Below, one piece after another: positions 1 to 12,663 of a stretch of DNA of 64,000 nt. The position numbers and the translations under genes are program-made. Below the pieces are notes generated by a model. That model saw nothing but the letters and a program-made list of their open reading frames with translations, was not told the origin of the DNA and did not search any database. Origin of the DNA: Citrus sinensis (taxonomy: Eukaryota > Streptophyta > Magnoliopsida > Sapindales > Rutaceae). The DNA lies in assembly GCF_022201045.2 (NCBI RefSeq), contig NC_068559.1, positions 27,907,501 through 27,971,500 on the forward strand. The letters are read 5' to 3'. Position 1 is the first letter of the stretch. Each line of letters starts with the position of its first letter.

Positions 1-185
1 TCACTTAATTTTGCCACTTAGCACATTAATTTAATTGGATTTGGATCCAATACTTAGTTGATTTGTACTCAACTCTTCATAATCTTCTACTACGCGTACA
101 TGTATAGCAATATACATTTAAGATTTAATTAGTTTTATATTCTTATATAATAACTATCAATTGTATCTTTCAAATATATATATCA

Positions 186-340
186 GAGCAGTTTTCCAAT
201 TAGGAATCTCTGACTTTAATAAAGTCAAGGATTAGCTAAAAGACAAAAAAAATTAAATTTTAATGCACTACATGACAAAATATAGTGCATTGAAATTTGT
301 GTTTATTTTGTTTTTTAGCTACCCTGATTAGAAAACTACT
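186..340. repeat. Fold-back (MITE-like) element
   Basis: The arm GCAGTTTTCCAATTAGG near 188-204 is the imperfect inverse of CCTGATTAGAAAACTAC near 323-339. A second inner stem (AATGCACTA near 262 with TAGTGCATT near 282) closes the hairpin. The flanks are TA-rich, so no target duplication can be read. This is probably an old MITE, with family not assigned. Confidence 0.45.
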
Positions 341-723
341 ATATATATGTATATGTATATGTATATATTGAACTTGGAAAAAATGACAAATCAAATCCAA
401 CCAAACTTTGATATTTCATTTTAAGTCAATTAGGAGCGATACTAATTCCATTCTAAATTTTATAATACTAACACAATATTGAATCAAATGATCACTAAAA
501 CATCAAAATAAATCAAAATTTCAATTGAAATTAATTGTACGGAGACCGTGAACGTATAATTTTGAAAACATAGAACGTAAAGAAGATAAAACCATGCAGT
601 AGTAGAGTTTCCTGAAAATTGGAGAGGTTAGAATGATAACAATAATTTCATATATGGTTGGACCTTTCAGGCTTCAATCTATATGTTGAAAAAAGACAAC
701 ACATAATACACAATCACACACTT

Positions 724-737
724 AAATAAATAAATAA

Positions 738-770
<33 letters not shown>

Positions 771-796
771 TAAATAAATATATATATATATATATT
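724..796. repeat. TAAA/TA microsatellite
   Basis: Alternating runs of TAAA and TA repeats, first TAAA, then TA, then TAAA, then TA again. Simple-sequence DNA. Confidence 0.9.
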
Positions 797-914
797 TACC
801 CATAAAAGCTTAAAAAAAAGAATTATTATTTGTACAAAATTGTTTATGGTTATAATTATTTTTTTAAGAAAGATGTGTGAGCGCCCTATTTTTTTTTAAC
901 GTGGGCACGTCATT

Positions 915-1010
915 AAGCCGTGCGGTTTAATAAAATAATTATTTAATACACTATAAAGTCGTGCGGTTTAATAGTACTAAAATCTAACTCTATTAAGTGG
1001 CACGACTTAA
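915..1010. repeat. Direct plus inverted copies of a GTCGTGCGGTTTA motif
   Basis: The motif occurs as AAGCCGTGCGGTTTAATA (915-932) and AAGTCGTGCGGTTTAATA (956-973). An imperfect inverse, TTAAGTGGCACGACTTAA, lies near 993-1010. The arrangement could fold into a stem. It looks like the remains of a small terminal-inverted-repeat element, but I could not place its ends. Confidence 0.4.
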
Positions 1011-1224
1011 AAATATGTCTGTATGAAAAAATAAAAAAATAAGGACACTAGCCCCAAAAAAAGACTATATCTATCTATCTATTTTAGACAATAGGGTTTT
1101 GAATATTGGTGTTAATTTTATTTTGTAGTTATGGTATTAAAATTAAGATAAGCTGAGAACAAATAAATAATAGCCAGAATTTCATTTCATTTTAGAGATG
1201 AATGCAATGATAATATAACAATAC

Positions 1225-1291
1225 TTCATATGACATTCTGAATAACCAAACTGATTTTTCATATGACATTCTTAATGACCAAACTGATTTT
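1225..1291. repeat. Tandem duplication, about 34 bp x 2
   Basis: Unit TTCATATGACATTC followed by AATAACCAAACTGATTTT is repeated immediately as TCATATGACATTC followed by TTAATGACCAAACTGATTTT, with a few substitutions. Local slippage-type duplication. Confidence 0.7.
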
Positions 1292-2517
1292 CTTGAAATA
1301 TCCTTAATGTGAAAGGAGAAACAATTAAGCACACATATAGCTCGAATAAATTAAACGCACCCACCTCATTTGTTAGAACAAGTAATTAAAAGCTGACAGG
1401 ACTTTGTAATATTGAATCCTCCGATTGTAGTTCTGCAATTTCATCTAATTTTGGGAAGCTAATAAATCAAAACGTGTGGGTCAATTAGCCTCGTAGGTAA
1501 AAATCATTTAACGAAATGATATTTGATCAGGATGTGGGACTTTCTGAAAGTTTTTACTCCCAAGAATAGGATCAGAAAATAATTAGAGTAGTAGAAGTTA
1601 GAAATTTCCTGAATGATAGGCTGGCTTCTCTCTCTAAAGAATCAAAAGCCAATAAGTTAGTTTACTAATAAGGTTGATTAGTGGTCCCTTAATAAGACTT
1701 AAGGGTATCTCTAAATAAACACAAAATCTGACAGAGTCAGTGGAATAGAAGCTCTGGGGAATGGAATAGAAACTGAATTTTCGGATTCTGAGGCACTAAA
1801 ATTACTAAATTAATCTTTAAGTGGGTCTGATCAGAATTTATCATCAGTTGAATATATTTTTGAGCTTGTGTATTGGAAGTTGGTTTAGGGTCCACGTTTC
1901 CAAATATTAATTCAAATAAAGACCACACTTAAAATATTGTTTCTTTGGAAGCTAGCTTTGTCTTGATTTGCAGTGGATAGGGCAAAACGAAAAAACTCAA
2001 ATCTGATGATGGATGAAAAATCAAAGACAGATTCACAAATCCCCACAAGCTGCTGATTTTGTAGTATCCTTGAGATTCCTCAATTTGGATTAATAAACTA
2101 ATTACCTCAAATTACTGGGTTCATTAAGGCACAAGTAAAACAAATCAAGCTACATAAGTAAGAGAAGACTCAGCTAATTAAATTTAACTTCATTAAGTTG
2201 TTTGTTTAATTTCTTGGTAGTTGTTGCATTGCTTTGCTTAATTGGCTTCAGCTTGTGAGTTGTGATTGAGCCAACGCGTTCCTCGCTAAACACACACTTC
2301 TTTAAAAGTCACCAGGAAAGACGGCTGATCCTTCGGAGGCAGAACCCTCCTCAGGAAGCATATATTGCTTTCATATTAACTGAACCCTCCACTTTCAAAA
2401 CAACACAGACAACTTTGTGTTTTAGGGTTTCTTGCTTTCACTTCACTTCTTCTGTGATTGAGTTTAAGGGTTTCTTGCTATTAGCTAGGGCTCTTAATTT
2501 TGAAAGCTAATTAAGCG

Positions 2518-4083
2518 ATGGATGAGAGAAATGAAAATGATAAGCTGGATGAAATCTTGCTACCAGGGTTTAGGTTTCATCCAACTGATGAAGAACTTGT
2601 AGGGTTTTATTTAAAGAGAAAGATTCAGCAAAGGCCTCTCTCTATTGAGCTCATCAAGCAACTTGACATTTATAAATATGATCCGTGGGATCTCCCAAGT
2701 AAGATGATAAATCAAAACTCATGCATATTTTTTTTAAGTGTCTTCATAATCTCTATACATGCATATATATATATACATAGAGAGAGAGAGAGAGAGAGAG
2801 AGAATGAATCTTACAAATTATTTTTTTGTGCTATTTGATCAAACAGAGTTGGCGACTACAGGAGAAAAGGAGTGGTACTTTTACTGCCCCAGGGACAGAA
2901 AATACAGAAACAGTGCAAGGCCAAATAGGGTAACTGGAGCTGGGTTTTGGAAAGCCACAGGAACTGACCGGCCTATCTACTCATCAGAAGGAAACAAGTG
3001 CATTGGCTTGAAAAAATCGCTTGTTTTTTACAAAGGCAAAGCGGCTAAAGGCATCAAAACTGACTGGATGATGCATGAGTTTCGGTTACCTTCTCTAATT
3101 GACTCTGTGCCGCCTAAGAGATTCATGGACAAAACAATTCCTGCCAATGTAAAGTATCCTCAAAATTATCAAACAGCTACCTAGTTCAACAAATGTTCAT
3201 TAATATTATGTCTTGATGTCATCTTAAATATTTTTAGAGCTAGCCAGCACTATAAATAAGTTACTACTGTTTGCTTTTGCAGGACTCTTGGGCTATATGC
3301 AGGATTTTCAAGAAAACAAACTCCACAGCGCAAAGAGCTCTGTCCCAATCCTGGGTCTCTCCATTGCCTGAAACAGCCTCAAGTACTGATGCACATGTTA
3401 AAAGCTCATACAACACTCAGTTCAGTTTAACATCATCAATGGCGCAGTACTTCAACTGCAACAATGATATACAACAACAGCCATCGTCATCTTCTTCTTG
3501 TCTTACTAATACAAGTACGAATAGTACATTTTCGCCTTTCGATTTTGTCCCCTACAAACCCATTAACCCAGTGATCATTAGCAAGCCTCATCACCAGCTT
3601 CCTAATATTTCGTCCGGAGACCTAACTAGCAGTTTCATGTTTTCACCGTTTGAACCAACTATCCCAGCAGCTAAGTGCAATATTAATGATGTTTCATCCG
3701 TTTTATTAAGCATGTCATCTGACTCTATGCTTGGAGACTTTGGCAAGGCCTCAGATCAGTGTATAGATTTTGTCGGATCTCAAGATCAGTACAGTGGCTT
3801 CTCAACAACTGCTTTGCCACATTATGAGATGCAAGCAGCAGTGACAGACATCAGCAACGGAGATCATCATCTTCATCATGAGGATGTTTTGATGAAGAAC
3901 CAACACATGATGAATCATGTTGATGATCAGTGGGAGAGCACCGTTAGACCTATTGGGTTTCCTTTCAGTTTGCCGATGATGAGTTTGGCTGCAGAAACTT
4001 GGAAGCCTAGCTCGCTGTGGGATTGTTCTTCGTGCCCAAGAGAGATATCAACTAGTGTTTCTACAAGCAAGTTCATGTTATAA
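2518..4083 (+). CDS. FEZ: NAC-domain transcription factor, FEZ-like
   Basis: Nuclear DNA-binding transcription factor of the NAC family. The coding exons are 2518-2698, 2847-3148 and 3283-4083 (GT-AG introns; joins restore [16 protein letters not shown] and [16 protein letters not shown]), giving 427 residues. The N-terminal NAC domain (about residues 15-172) shows subdomain A ([15 protein letters not shown]), B, C ([20 protein letters not shown]), D ([33 protein letters not shown]) and E ([11 protein letters not shown]). The C-terminal half is low-complexity, rich in Ser, Gln, Asn and His, as expected of an activation region. The NAC domain resembles Arabidopsis FEZ, which promotes root-cap stem-cell divisions, and an eL34 gene next door matches the Arabidopsis FEZ-RPL34 neighbourhood as I remember it. 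The first intron contains an AG microsatellite. NAC identity is certain. The FEZ versus close-paralogue (ANAC094-type) call is likely but not proven. Confidence 0.9.
2779..2802. repeat. AG microsatellite in NAC intron 1
   Basis: About twelve AG units within the first intron of the NAC gene, just upstream of the exon 2 acceptor at 2845-2846. Confidence 0.9.
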
Positions 4084-5490
4084 TTGGTAGTATTCCATGC
4101 AGTTATTAGTTGAAATTTTTAATTAGCTAACTAGCTGTAGGCAGCAAGTTCATGTTAGGAATTATATTAATTAATTGTTTGCTCTAACATGTACGTAAAA
4201 TCTTAATTAAGTTTTGTAGGCCTTTGAACACTTTTCTAGTTATATTAGATTTGAAAGCCAAATGGTATGTTTATTCTGCAATTTAATGATGATTTAATTT
4301 TTATCATGGACGGCATTTGAAAACAAAAAGAAATTATTAGTTGACATGATGTGAGTATTCTGCGCATTCCTGATTATCACTTTAAAAATAGTTAGACTAT
4401 TACCACCCCTCTAATCTCATCATAAAACCCTTTAGTTATTTTTATTTTTAATTTTTAAAAACGCCCTTTTTTTATGCACTCTTTATTTTTCTAATTTAAT
4501 TTTTTATTGTTAAAATTCAATGAAGTATTCTGTTATTTTTCTTTTCTTTTGTAATCTTGTTGTTATCCTATACATGAATTTAAAGTTTCCTAGATGTTGA
4601 ATTTTTAAATGTCAATCATTAAGTTAAATTATACATATTTTAAATTATAATTTAAAAGCAATATTAGTTATAAAAGTTCTTAATCAATAATAAATAGGAA
4701 AATGATAATAAATTATTCTAAACTTTTAACGATTTATTTTAGTTAGATGGAAGTGACAGGTAGAAAACAAAAAGAAAAAAAAATGGATTGATTATTAATG
4801 TAAGTAATTTGTTTGAAAAATTTATAAGTATGTTTAATTCTTTGTTGTTCTTAAATATAATTTGAGTAATGATATAGCTACAAATTCTTGTACAAACTTA
4901 TTTTGTACAAACTGATGTGGCATGATAAAATTGGTTGAATTAAATATTTTTTGGCCCACATGATTTATTTCTATTATTTTATATTTTCATTCAACTAATG
5001 AATTAATGACATATCAGTTCGTATAAGATAAATTTATACAAAAATTTGTAGTTGTATCATCACTCATATAATTTTATTAGTAGTGGGGTTTTAGAATGAT
5101 AGTGAAGTAGTGCCAATAGCTTCACTTATTTGAAAAGTGAGACCACCATGAGTTAATAGTAGGCCTGTTGAAAAAGCCCACTAAGCCTTAAACCTGATTA
5201 TGTAATGGGCTTAAATGAATGGGCTTTAAATCTGTTTATTTCATGATTCATGATTGGTTGAGCGCCGAGTCGTATCGTGCCCTCATAGATATGATGACCA
5301 TTCATAGCTATGATCTGTTCAACTTGGTTCTCCAAGTATCCGACTTTTGTTTCTAATCAAAACACCCCAAACATTTTTATAGCATTATCATTTCATTGAC
5401 CAATTAGCAGAGAAACAAAAGGTTCCTCTGCCCAACTCTCATAAATAAAAGCATCAAAACCCAGTTCCAGGGCCAAAACAGACCGAGAGA
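4084..5490. other. Intergenic DNA between NAC gene and GST relic
   Basis: Contains the NAC 3' flank, in which GCAGCAAGTTCATGTTA at 4141-4157 echoes the last coding bases, then AT-rich sequence and one complete Mutator-type MITE (4864-5065). I see no gene. Confidence 0.6.
4864..5065. mobile_element. Mutator-like MITE with perfect 9-bp target duplication
   Basis: The 202-bp element begins GAGTAATGATATAGCTACAA and ends TTGTAGTTGTATCATCACTC. The two ends are imperfect inverted repeats for roughly 55 bp. It is flanked by identical 9-bp repeats ATATAATTT (4855-4863 and 5066-5074). A 9-bp duplication with terminal inverted repeats is the signature of Mutator-like elements. It has no coding capacity, so it is non-autonomous. 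Confidence 0.85.
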
Positions 5491-6165
5491 ATGGAGAAGC
5501 AGCAAAGTGAGGTGGTGTTATTTCGGCATTGGGTTTTGGGTAAGAAAGCGCCTTCACCCACAGAGTTGAACTAGCCCCGTAAGCTAAAGGGCAAAGCTTA
5601 CGTGTACGTTGGGGAAGATTTAACAAACAAGAGTGACTTGCTTCTTGACTATAACCCTGTCCACAAGAAAGTACCCGTTCTGGTGTATAGCGGCCAGTCC
5701 ATCGCGGAGTCGCTCATCATCCTTGAATACAGTGATGATTGCTGGAATAATACTGCAAAATTACTGCCTGAGGATCCTCATCAACAAGCCAAATTGCATT
5801 TGGGCAAAGTTCTATTGATCAAAGGTTACTATTACTAGCTTGCTTTACATGCCTAATTGCTTCTCTATCTTTCAAGGCAATTTAGAAGTTACCAAGCACA
5901 TTTCTAATCATATCCTCTGAAGGTGAAGAGCGAGAGATGGCGATGAAGGAGTTCAGTGAGTTGCTGAGCTGTGTTTGAAAGAGGAATTATAAAATAACTT
6001 CCCAAATAATTCTTTCTTTTCCAATGGTTGTCGTCTTGGCGGGTTAAGATTTCTTGACATAGTGGTGGCTGCATTTCCTCAACCAAGCTTTTGAAGAGGC
6101 TTATGCTCTGGGTTTCCTCAACCTTATAAACCGCCAAGGCTTTCTCTCATGGATCACTGCTCTAT
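5491..6165 (+). pseudogene. Tau-class glutathione S-transferase pseudogene
   Basis: The frame from 5491 reads MEKQQSEVVLF, then LKGKAYVYVGEDLTNKSDLLL, YNPVHKKVPVLV, SIAESLIILEY and LLPEDPHQQAK, which is the thioredoxin-fold half of a plant tau GST. The usual segment after the start that carries the catalytic Ser region (WASPYALRVKLAL in intact genes) has been replaced by unrelated sequence ending in an in-frame stop at 5572-5574. After about 5840 the frame is lost. The second half is recognisable only in pieces: SSEGEEREMAMKEFSELL near 5910-5960 with a stop soon after, and RFLDIVVAAFP near 6048-6080. Normal tau GSTs have about 220 residues and one intron near residue 105. The gene is dead by several independent lesions. 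No other GST is present in the window. Confidence 0.85.
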
Positions 6166-6937
6166 AGGGCAACCATTTAGTAAAGGAGACGCTCCTCCAG
6201 GTACCTCCTGTTTAATTATATCTAGGTGTTGCACACTATATTGTTTCAAATAATCTTAGTAATGATGTTGATCGGGAAGACACATCAATGCTGTATCCAT
6301 AGTTGTATTGCACAGTCCCAAGGGATGGCAAATATGATTTATTCCCAGCTCTTTGCTTGGAGAAAGAAAATAAAGTACTACAAAAAATAACACATTCAAT
6401 GCAATCAGATAGTGAGACCTGCAGGACCACCGAACAAGACAAGACCTCCTGGCATTTTTTATTTTTGTCTTTGGATACAACTTCTACATTACAATGGCTT
6501 TAGAGTTCAGTCTCAAAGTCTTTCCATCACCCAATCTCAACAATATAACCAACAATGGGGCGGGAAATGTTGGTGTTGCAGTGGAAAAAGAAACATAGGA
6601 GGAAATTTTGGTTACCCAAGTTAGAAATGAAAGCACAAAGGATTAAGAGCAAATACCACATTAGCCACTTTTGATATCCCAAAAATAAAGGTGGCTGGAA
6701 CCACTGATCTGATATATTTAAAAAGGAACTCTAATGGCATTAAATTGATAAAAGTACACAAAACAGCACCACAATGGTTATCAACTGAGTGCTTTAAGAA
6801 TTTAGTTCATATGAGCAAGTGCGGGATTACAATTTCAAATAAAGAAAAACCTAGATTACTTCTCCATGAGTCAATATCATCATCCAAAACAACAGATATT
6901 CTAAAAGGTAGTTCGAAACTCATTAAATATTTCAGTC
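6166..6937. other. Intergenic / 3' flank of eL34
   Basis: No recognisable gene. Short open stretches exist on both strands, but none has a family signature. The right part is presumably the eL34 3' UTR. Confidence 0.5.
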
Positions 6938-8455
<1,518 letters not shown>

Positions 8456-8470
8456 TTTTCTCTCTCACTC

Positions 8471-8635
8471 TTAGGGTTTTGAAAGACACGGAGCCGAAAC
8501 AGAGGAGGTTTTGCACTCGCTCACGATTGCGGATATAAAGACGGTTTCCAGTTTTAGATGCCCTAGATCCGACGGCTGGTGTTACATCTTCAATTTTGTC
8601 CACGTCGGCCTTTTTGGGCTCAATTTTTTGGCCCA
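8471..8635 (-). promoter_or_regulatory. eL34 promoter: telo-box and site II elements
   Basis: Read on the minus strand, AAACCCTAA (8471-8479, a telo-box) lies just upstream of the start codon. Two TGGGCY-type site II motifs, TGGGCC (8630-8635) and TGGGCT read on the plus strand (8615-8620), lie about 150-180 bp upstream. This pair is the known hallmark of promoters of plant ribosomal-protein and other growth-linked genes bound by Telo-box and TCP factors. No clear TATA box is seen. Confidence 0.75.
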
Positions 8636-8692
8636 GGTGGCTTTCGATTAGTGGCTTGATTTTTCCAGCCTGCAAGACTTTGTTTGGATTTT

Positions 8693-8693
<1 letters not shown>

Positions 8694-8723
<30 letters not shown>
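8694..8723. repeat. Poly-T run of about 30
   Basis: Uninterrupted thymidine tract upstream of the eL34 promoter. It is followed by AT-rich DNA to about 9227, with no gene seen except the 3' flank of the DUF1666 gene and a GA repeat at 9047-9067. Confidence 0.9.
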
Positions 8724-8724
<1 letters not shown>

Positions 8725-9227
8725 GGATCATACTCGTATTTGAAAGGCTTTATTGTGCAAAATTATCACAAGAATAATCAAAATAATGATTTTATCATTT
8801 AAATTTTGTATAGTTTGTTTCACATGTGATTCTTGTTAATAGGGGAGTCAAAGGCTCATTTAAATATGAAACCGTAACGCTATGTATATTGTTATCGTAT
8901 GACTTGTGTTAATCATTCTGATTTAGAGAAAAAAAAAAAGGGGCAGTTCGCGTCACGGGCATGCATTATTATGACAGTATGAATAATAATTTTGTACCGT
9001 GATATTGAGTTTCTTGTGTACAAGAAGGGGAAAATTCAGCAGAAGACGAGAGAGAGAGAGAGAGAGAATAAAACAGTTCCAGTGAATTTATTAATGAGCT
9101 GGTGCCTCCAAATTTATACAACAGAAAACTGACGGGCGTAACCTAAACTGATTCTAAATTTGTATTGTGTTGCATTGTATTTATTTTTCTGTGTGTTCTG
9201 TAAAGTTGTATCTACGGACAAAGAGCT

Positions 9228-12200
9228 CTAAGCTCTTGCCGTGTCAAAAGGGAAGAGCAAAAATGATGGTTCTACGACTAACTTCCTGTTGCAAAAATTA
9301 ATTTTGGCCAGCTTCTCGTGGCACCAAACTAATTGATCGGTTGTTAATTTTGTCATGGAAAGCACCCTCGAAATCAGCTTCAATTCTATCTGGGCAAAGA
9401 ACAAACCACGATTGAATCTATTTCCGTGGTGCTTCTGCAACTTCTTCACTATGCAGCTACCACTTCTCAATATTTCTTTAAGCCTCTTTTCCTTCTGCAT
9501 TTAAGAAGAAGAATTAAGAAAATGGTTATCTAGATGTTAAAAGGAATATGAACCAAAACAGTGCCAAAATATCGTTTGAAGCTAACCTTTTGAAAATCTG
9601 TTCGAATCTCTGACAGAAGTTCGGAATCTACGGAGTCTTGGAGCCCAGGACCCTTTAAGATCATATTATTTTCATCCTTATCGGAGCAGAGAAATTCCCA
9701 GTACACTCGCAAGGATTCTTCAATGATTTCTGTTAACGTTGGAATTGTAATTCCATCTTCCTCGTCTCCTTTTCTTCCTTTTTTATTGTTAAAGCTATCA
9801 TCTGCAATGCAATTGTTTGATGTTATGTGACACGCTAATGGCTTAAAATCATGCAGCAGATTAAACACAATCGTTGGGAAATGCACTTACCTTTGATGAC
9901 AGGAACTTGGAGAAAATTACAATGAGCACACCGGCTATTGACATGGTTTAGGACCCGGGTGCACCCTTGAAATGGTTCATTCTCTATGAATCTTTGCAAG
10001 AGCACTTGAAAAATTTGGAATTCACCTGCAACTTGATTGTACTGACGAAGTTCTTGAGAATCAAATTCCTGCAGCTCAAGGGCTTTCTTATATTGCCAAT
10101 GGAGAATTTCCCAGGAAAGGCAAAGCTGTCCAACATACACCAACTCAAAATCCTTATGCAAATTGTCAATGAACTTAAATGCTGTGTTAGCTCCACGGCT
10201 CCTAGACTTGCATGGCCATAAGTTCTGTGCGAGAAGAGACTTGATTGCAGGAACTGAAGATTTTTGAGTTTTAATCGATTGTCCAGTCTCTTTCAGCTGA
10301 AATAAACCTACAAACGACCACAAAGCGCAAGAACAGGTAACATCATGAACGCGAATTAAAAAGTATCTCTCATAACTTATATAAATTTTAATGTTGACAG
10401 GACGAATTCCATTATTAATGTGCCACCAGACCAAACGATTATGAAGAAAAGTAGGTGGAATAATATTTAAGACCGGGGGTCCACTGATATGGACTTGCTA
10501 TTAAATGTGGCACTATGCATGTACGTGAACTCGAAGACCTGGAAAACAGATGCTCAACTTTGTAGATTCCTTCTCAGCAATTTACGGATGGGAATAAAGA
10601 CGACGGAGACACCGACCCCTAATGAAATATAATTCTTCATAGAGATATCTCAGGAGATAAAAAAATCCACCAGTATGATCACATGGAAAACCAGGAATTT
10701 TATTTTATTATTTGTCACACTATAGAAAAAAGAAACTTAACAGTATATAAAAAGTTAACCACATCTGAACGTAAGGAAATTAATTTATTACTAGCTTATG
10801 GAGTCTAATTAGAGAAAACATTAGACCTTTTGTAAAAGTTCTTTGACTAGGTTGATACTCAAGTCAATAGATTCATTTAATGGTTCAAGGACGCAGCAAA
10901 ATACGTTGAGATTTTTGGACTTGTGTGCATAACATAACTTGAAAACTAAAAAAGGAGTTAAACTTACCAATTGCATGCATGGTCTGGGAGTTCAAGATAT
11001 CCAATTTTCGCATTTTATCCAAGTAGCTCCGGTAAAACTTGTGAATTTCTTTCATATGATCCTTATGCTCGAATTTCTGATCAATCCTCAATGGCTTTAG
11101 TTCCTCGACGGTCTTTGGTGGAGACTCAGACTCTTCCATAATGGTTGGAAGCCCCCCGGTTCTAGCATATTTCAGTTCCATCTTCAACTTTTCTATAAGA
11201 TCATCATCCTCTGATGCAAACTCATCTTCATCTTCATCGTCAGAATCTGAGACTGAGATGAATTCTTTCTCCTCGAAGCTGGATTCTTCAAAATATTCAG
11301 AAGTATGACCTAGATGTGCTGCTTCGTAAACTAAATCTTCCTCATCATCATGACGGTCCTCAGCTTCGTTCAGGTCCTCACTAGACAAAATTCCCTCCTC
11401 CAAAACAGCTGAATTTTCCAACTGGGATTCTTCAGACAATCCATCAGCATCTGCTAGTTCTGCCTCTTCGCGAAACAAATCTTCATCCTCGTGTTTCTCT
11501 TGGACACTGGAACTACTATAAGACTCGGGTTTCAATTCTATATAATCGTCGTCAGAATCAAACGTTACTTCTCTCATAACATATGTTTCCTGATCCCAGA
11601 TGGTTTCAGTACTTTCAACCTCCTCTTCACTTAACGCTTCAAGACTTTCAGTTCCCAATCCATCACTAAAATTTCTTTCAGCCAAAAACTCATAGGAATC
11701 CAACCCAATATCATCATCACTGCATCTTGAGAAAACATCACTTGAACCAATCGTGTCAGATTCTGAATCAACTCGTGATAAGCAATCTCCCACCAGATGG
11801 GGGACTTCATTTGATAAATCATACTTTGGTAGAAATCTAAACTCTGTGAAAACTGTCATTTCATTCTCAGCTACAGCAAACATTACCTCTTCCTGTTTCT
11901 CTACAACCTTGTCAACAAAAACAGAATCCTCTGCTTTCTCTTGCTCAAACACCTTGTCTGTATCGAAAAATGATGTTTCCTTCTCTTCTTTCTTCAGAGA
12001 CTGGTCAAGAAAATCCCCTATTTTCTCATGACCAAAAACCGCGCCCGTATCAAGAAATGATTTTCCCACCCTTTTATTAAAATCATTGTCAACAGAATCC
12101 TCTTGTTTCTTCAGAACCTTGTCAACAGAATCCTCCGCTTTCCTTTGATCAATAACCTCTTCGCCTTCGGTTGCTGGTATTTTATTATCACAATTGGTGG

Positions 12201-12663
12201 AATCATTTGAACTCACATATAATTCTCGCACAGAAAAAATCATACTTTTTTGTTCTTCAATGAACCAGCTGATAACTTTCCCAGACGATAACTCATACTT
12301 GCTAGTGCTTGAAGCCATAACAGAGTTCTCTGTTTCTCCTCCAATTTGATTTACCCGCTCTCCATCATCAACCTCATAACCATTCCCCTTTTGGCCAAAT
12401 TCTTCGATAGTTTCGCCCTTTTTGTAACAATTTGTACCAAATTGATCATTGAAATTATGGATTCCTTCCTTAAAACTGCCAAAAAAGAAAAAAAATCAGT
12501 CCAAATCCACCCAAAATAAACAAAAAAAAGAAGCAAATTCAATAACAAAGAAGGAACTAAATTGAACTGATCATATATACCTGAAAATATATGAGCCAAT
12601 TCCAAGAACAAGAACCCAGCACTGGGAAACAAAAACCCTGAAAGAATCCGCAAAACGAAACAT
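9228..12663 (-). CDS. DUF1666 family protein (often labelled 'ribosomal protein L34Ae')
   Basis: Large plant protein of unknown function. Five coding exons on the minus strand: 12663-12581, 12475-10968, 10307-9891, 9801-9587 and 9494-9228, total 829 residues, in frame across every join. The start is the ATG at 12663 in a small first exon (MFRFADSFRVFVSQCWVLVL, a hydrophobic N-terminus that may be a membrane anchor). An internal ATG at 12318 (residue 81) would miss it. Residues about 100-480 are very acidic and low-complexity (many Glu/Asp/Ser). The conserved DUF1666 region follows: FYRSYLDKMRKLDILN, then NLWPCKSR, FELVYVGQLCLSWEILHWQY, FQVLLQRFIENEPFQG, ESLRVYWEFLCSDK, and a C-terminal part with LKEILRSGSCIVKKLQK and LTTDQLVWCHEKLAKI. 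It shows no similarity to eL34 despite the common database label, which probably comes from its neighbour. Family identity is good; its role is unknown. Confidence 0.9.

Larger units (their letters stand above)
1..2517. other. Upstream intergenic DNA of the NAC gene
   Basis: AT-rich DNA with no recognisable gene. It holds a fold-back element (186-340), a TA/TAAA microsatellite (724-796), a set of direct and inverted copies of a GTCGTGCGGTTTA motif (915-1010) and a tandem 34-bp duplication (1225-1291). The last few hundred bases are presumably promoter and 5' UTR of the NAC gene. No ATG precedes the start codon between about 2262 and 2517, so no upstream ORF is evident there. Confidence 0.6.

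Noticed and set aside
2262-2510. 82-residue open frame immediately upstream of the NAC gene
   Set aside because: It opens with GTG, not ATG, and has no family signature. It is 5' UTR sequence.
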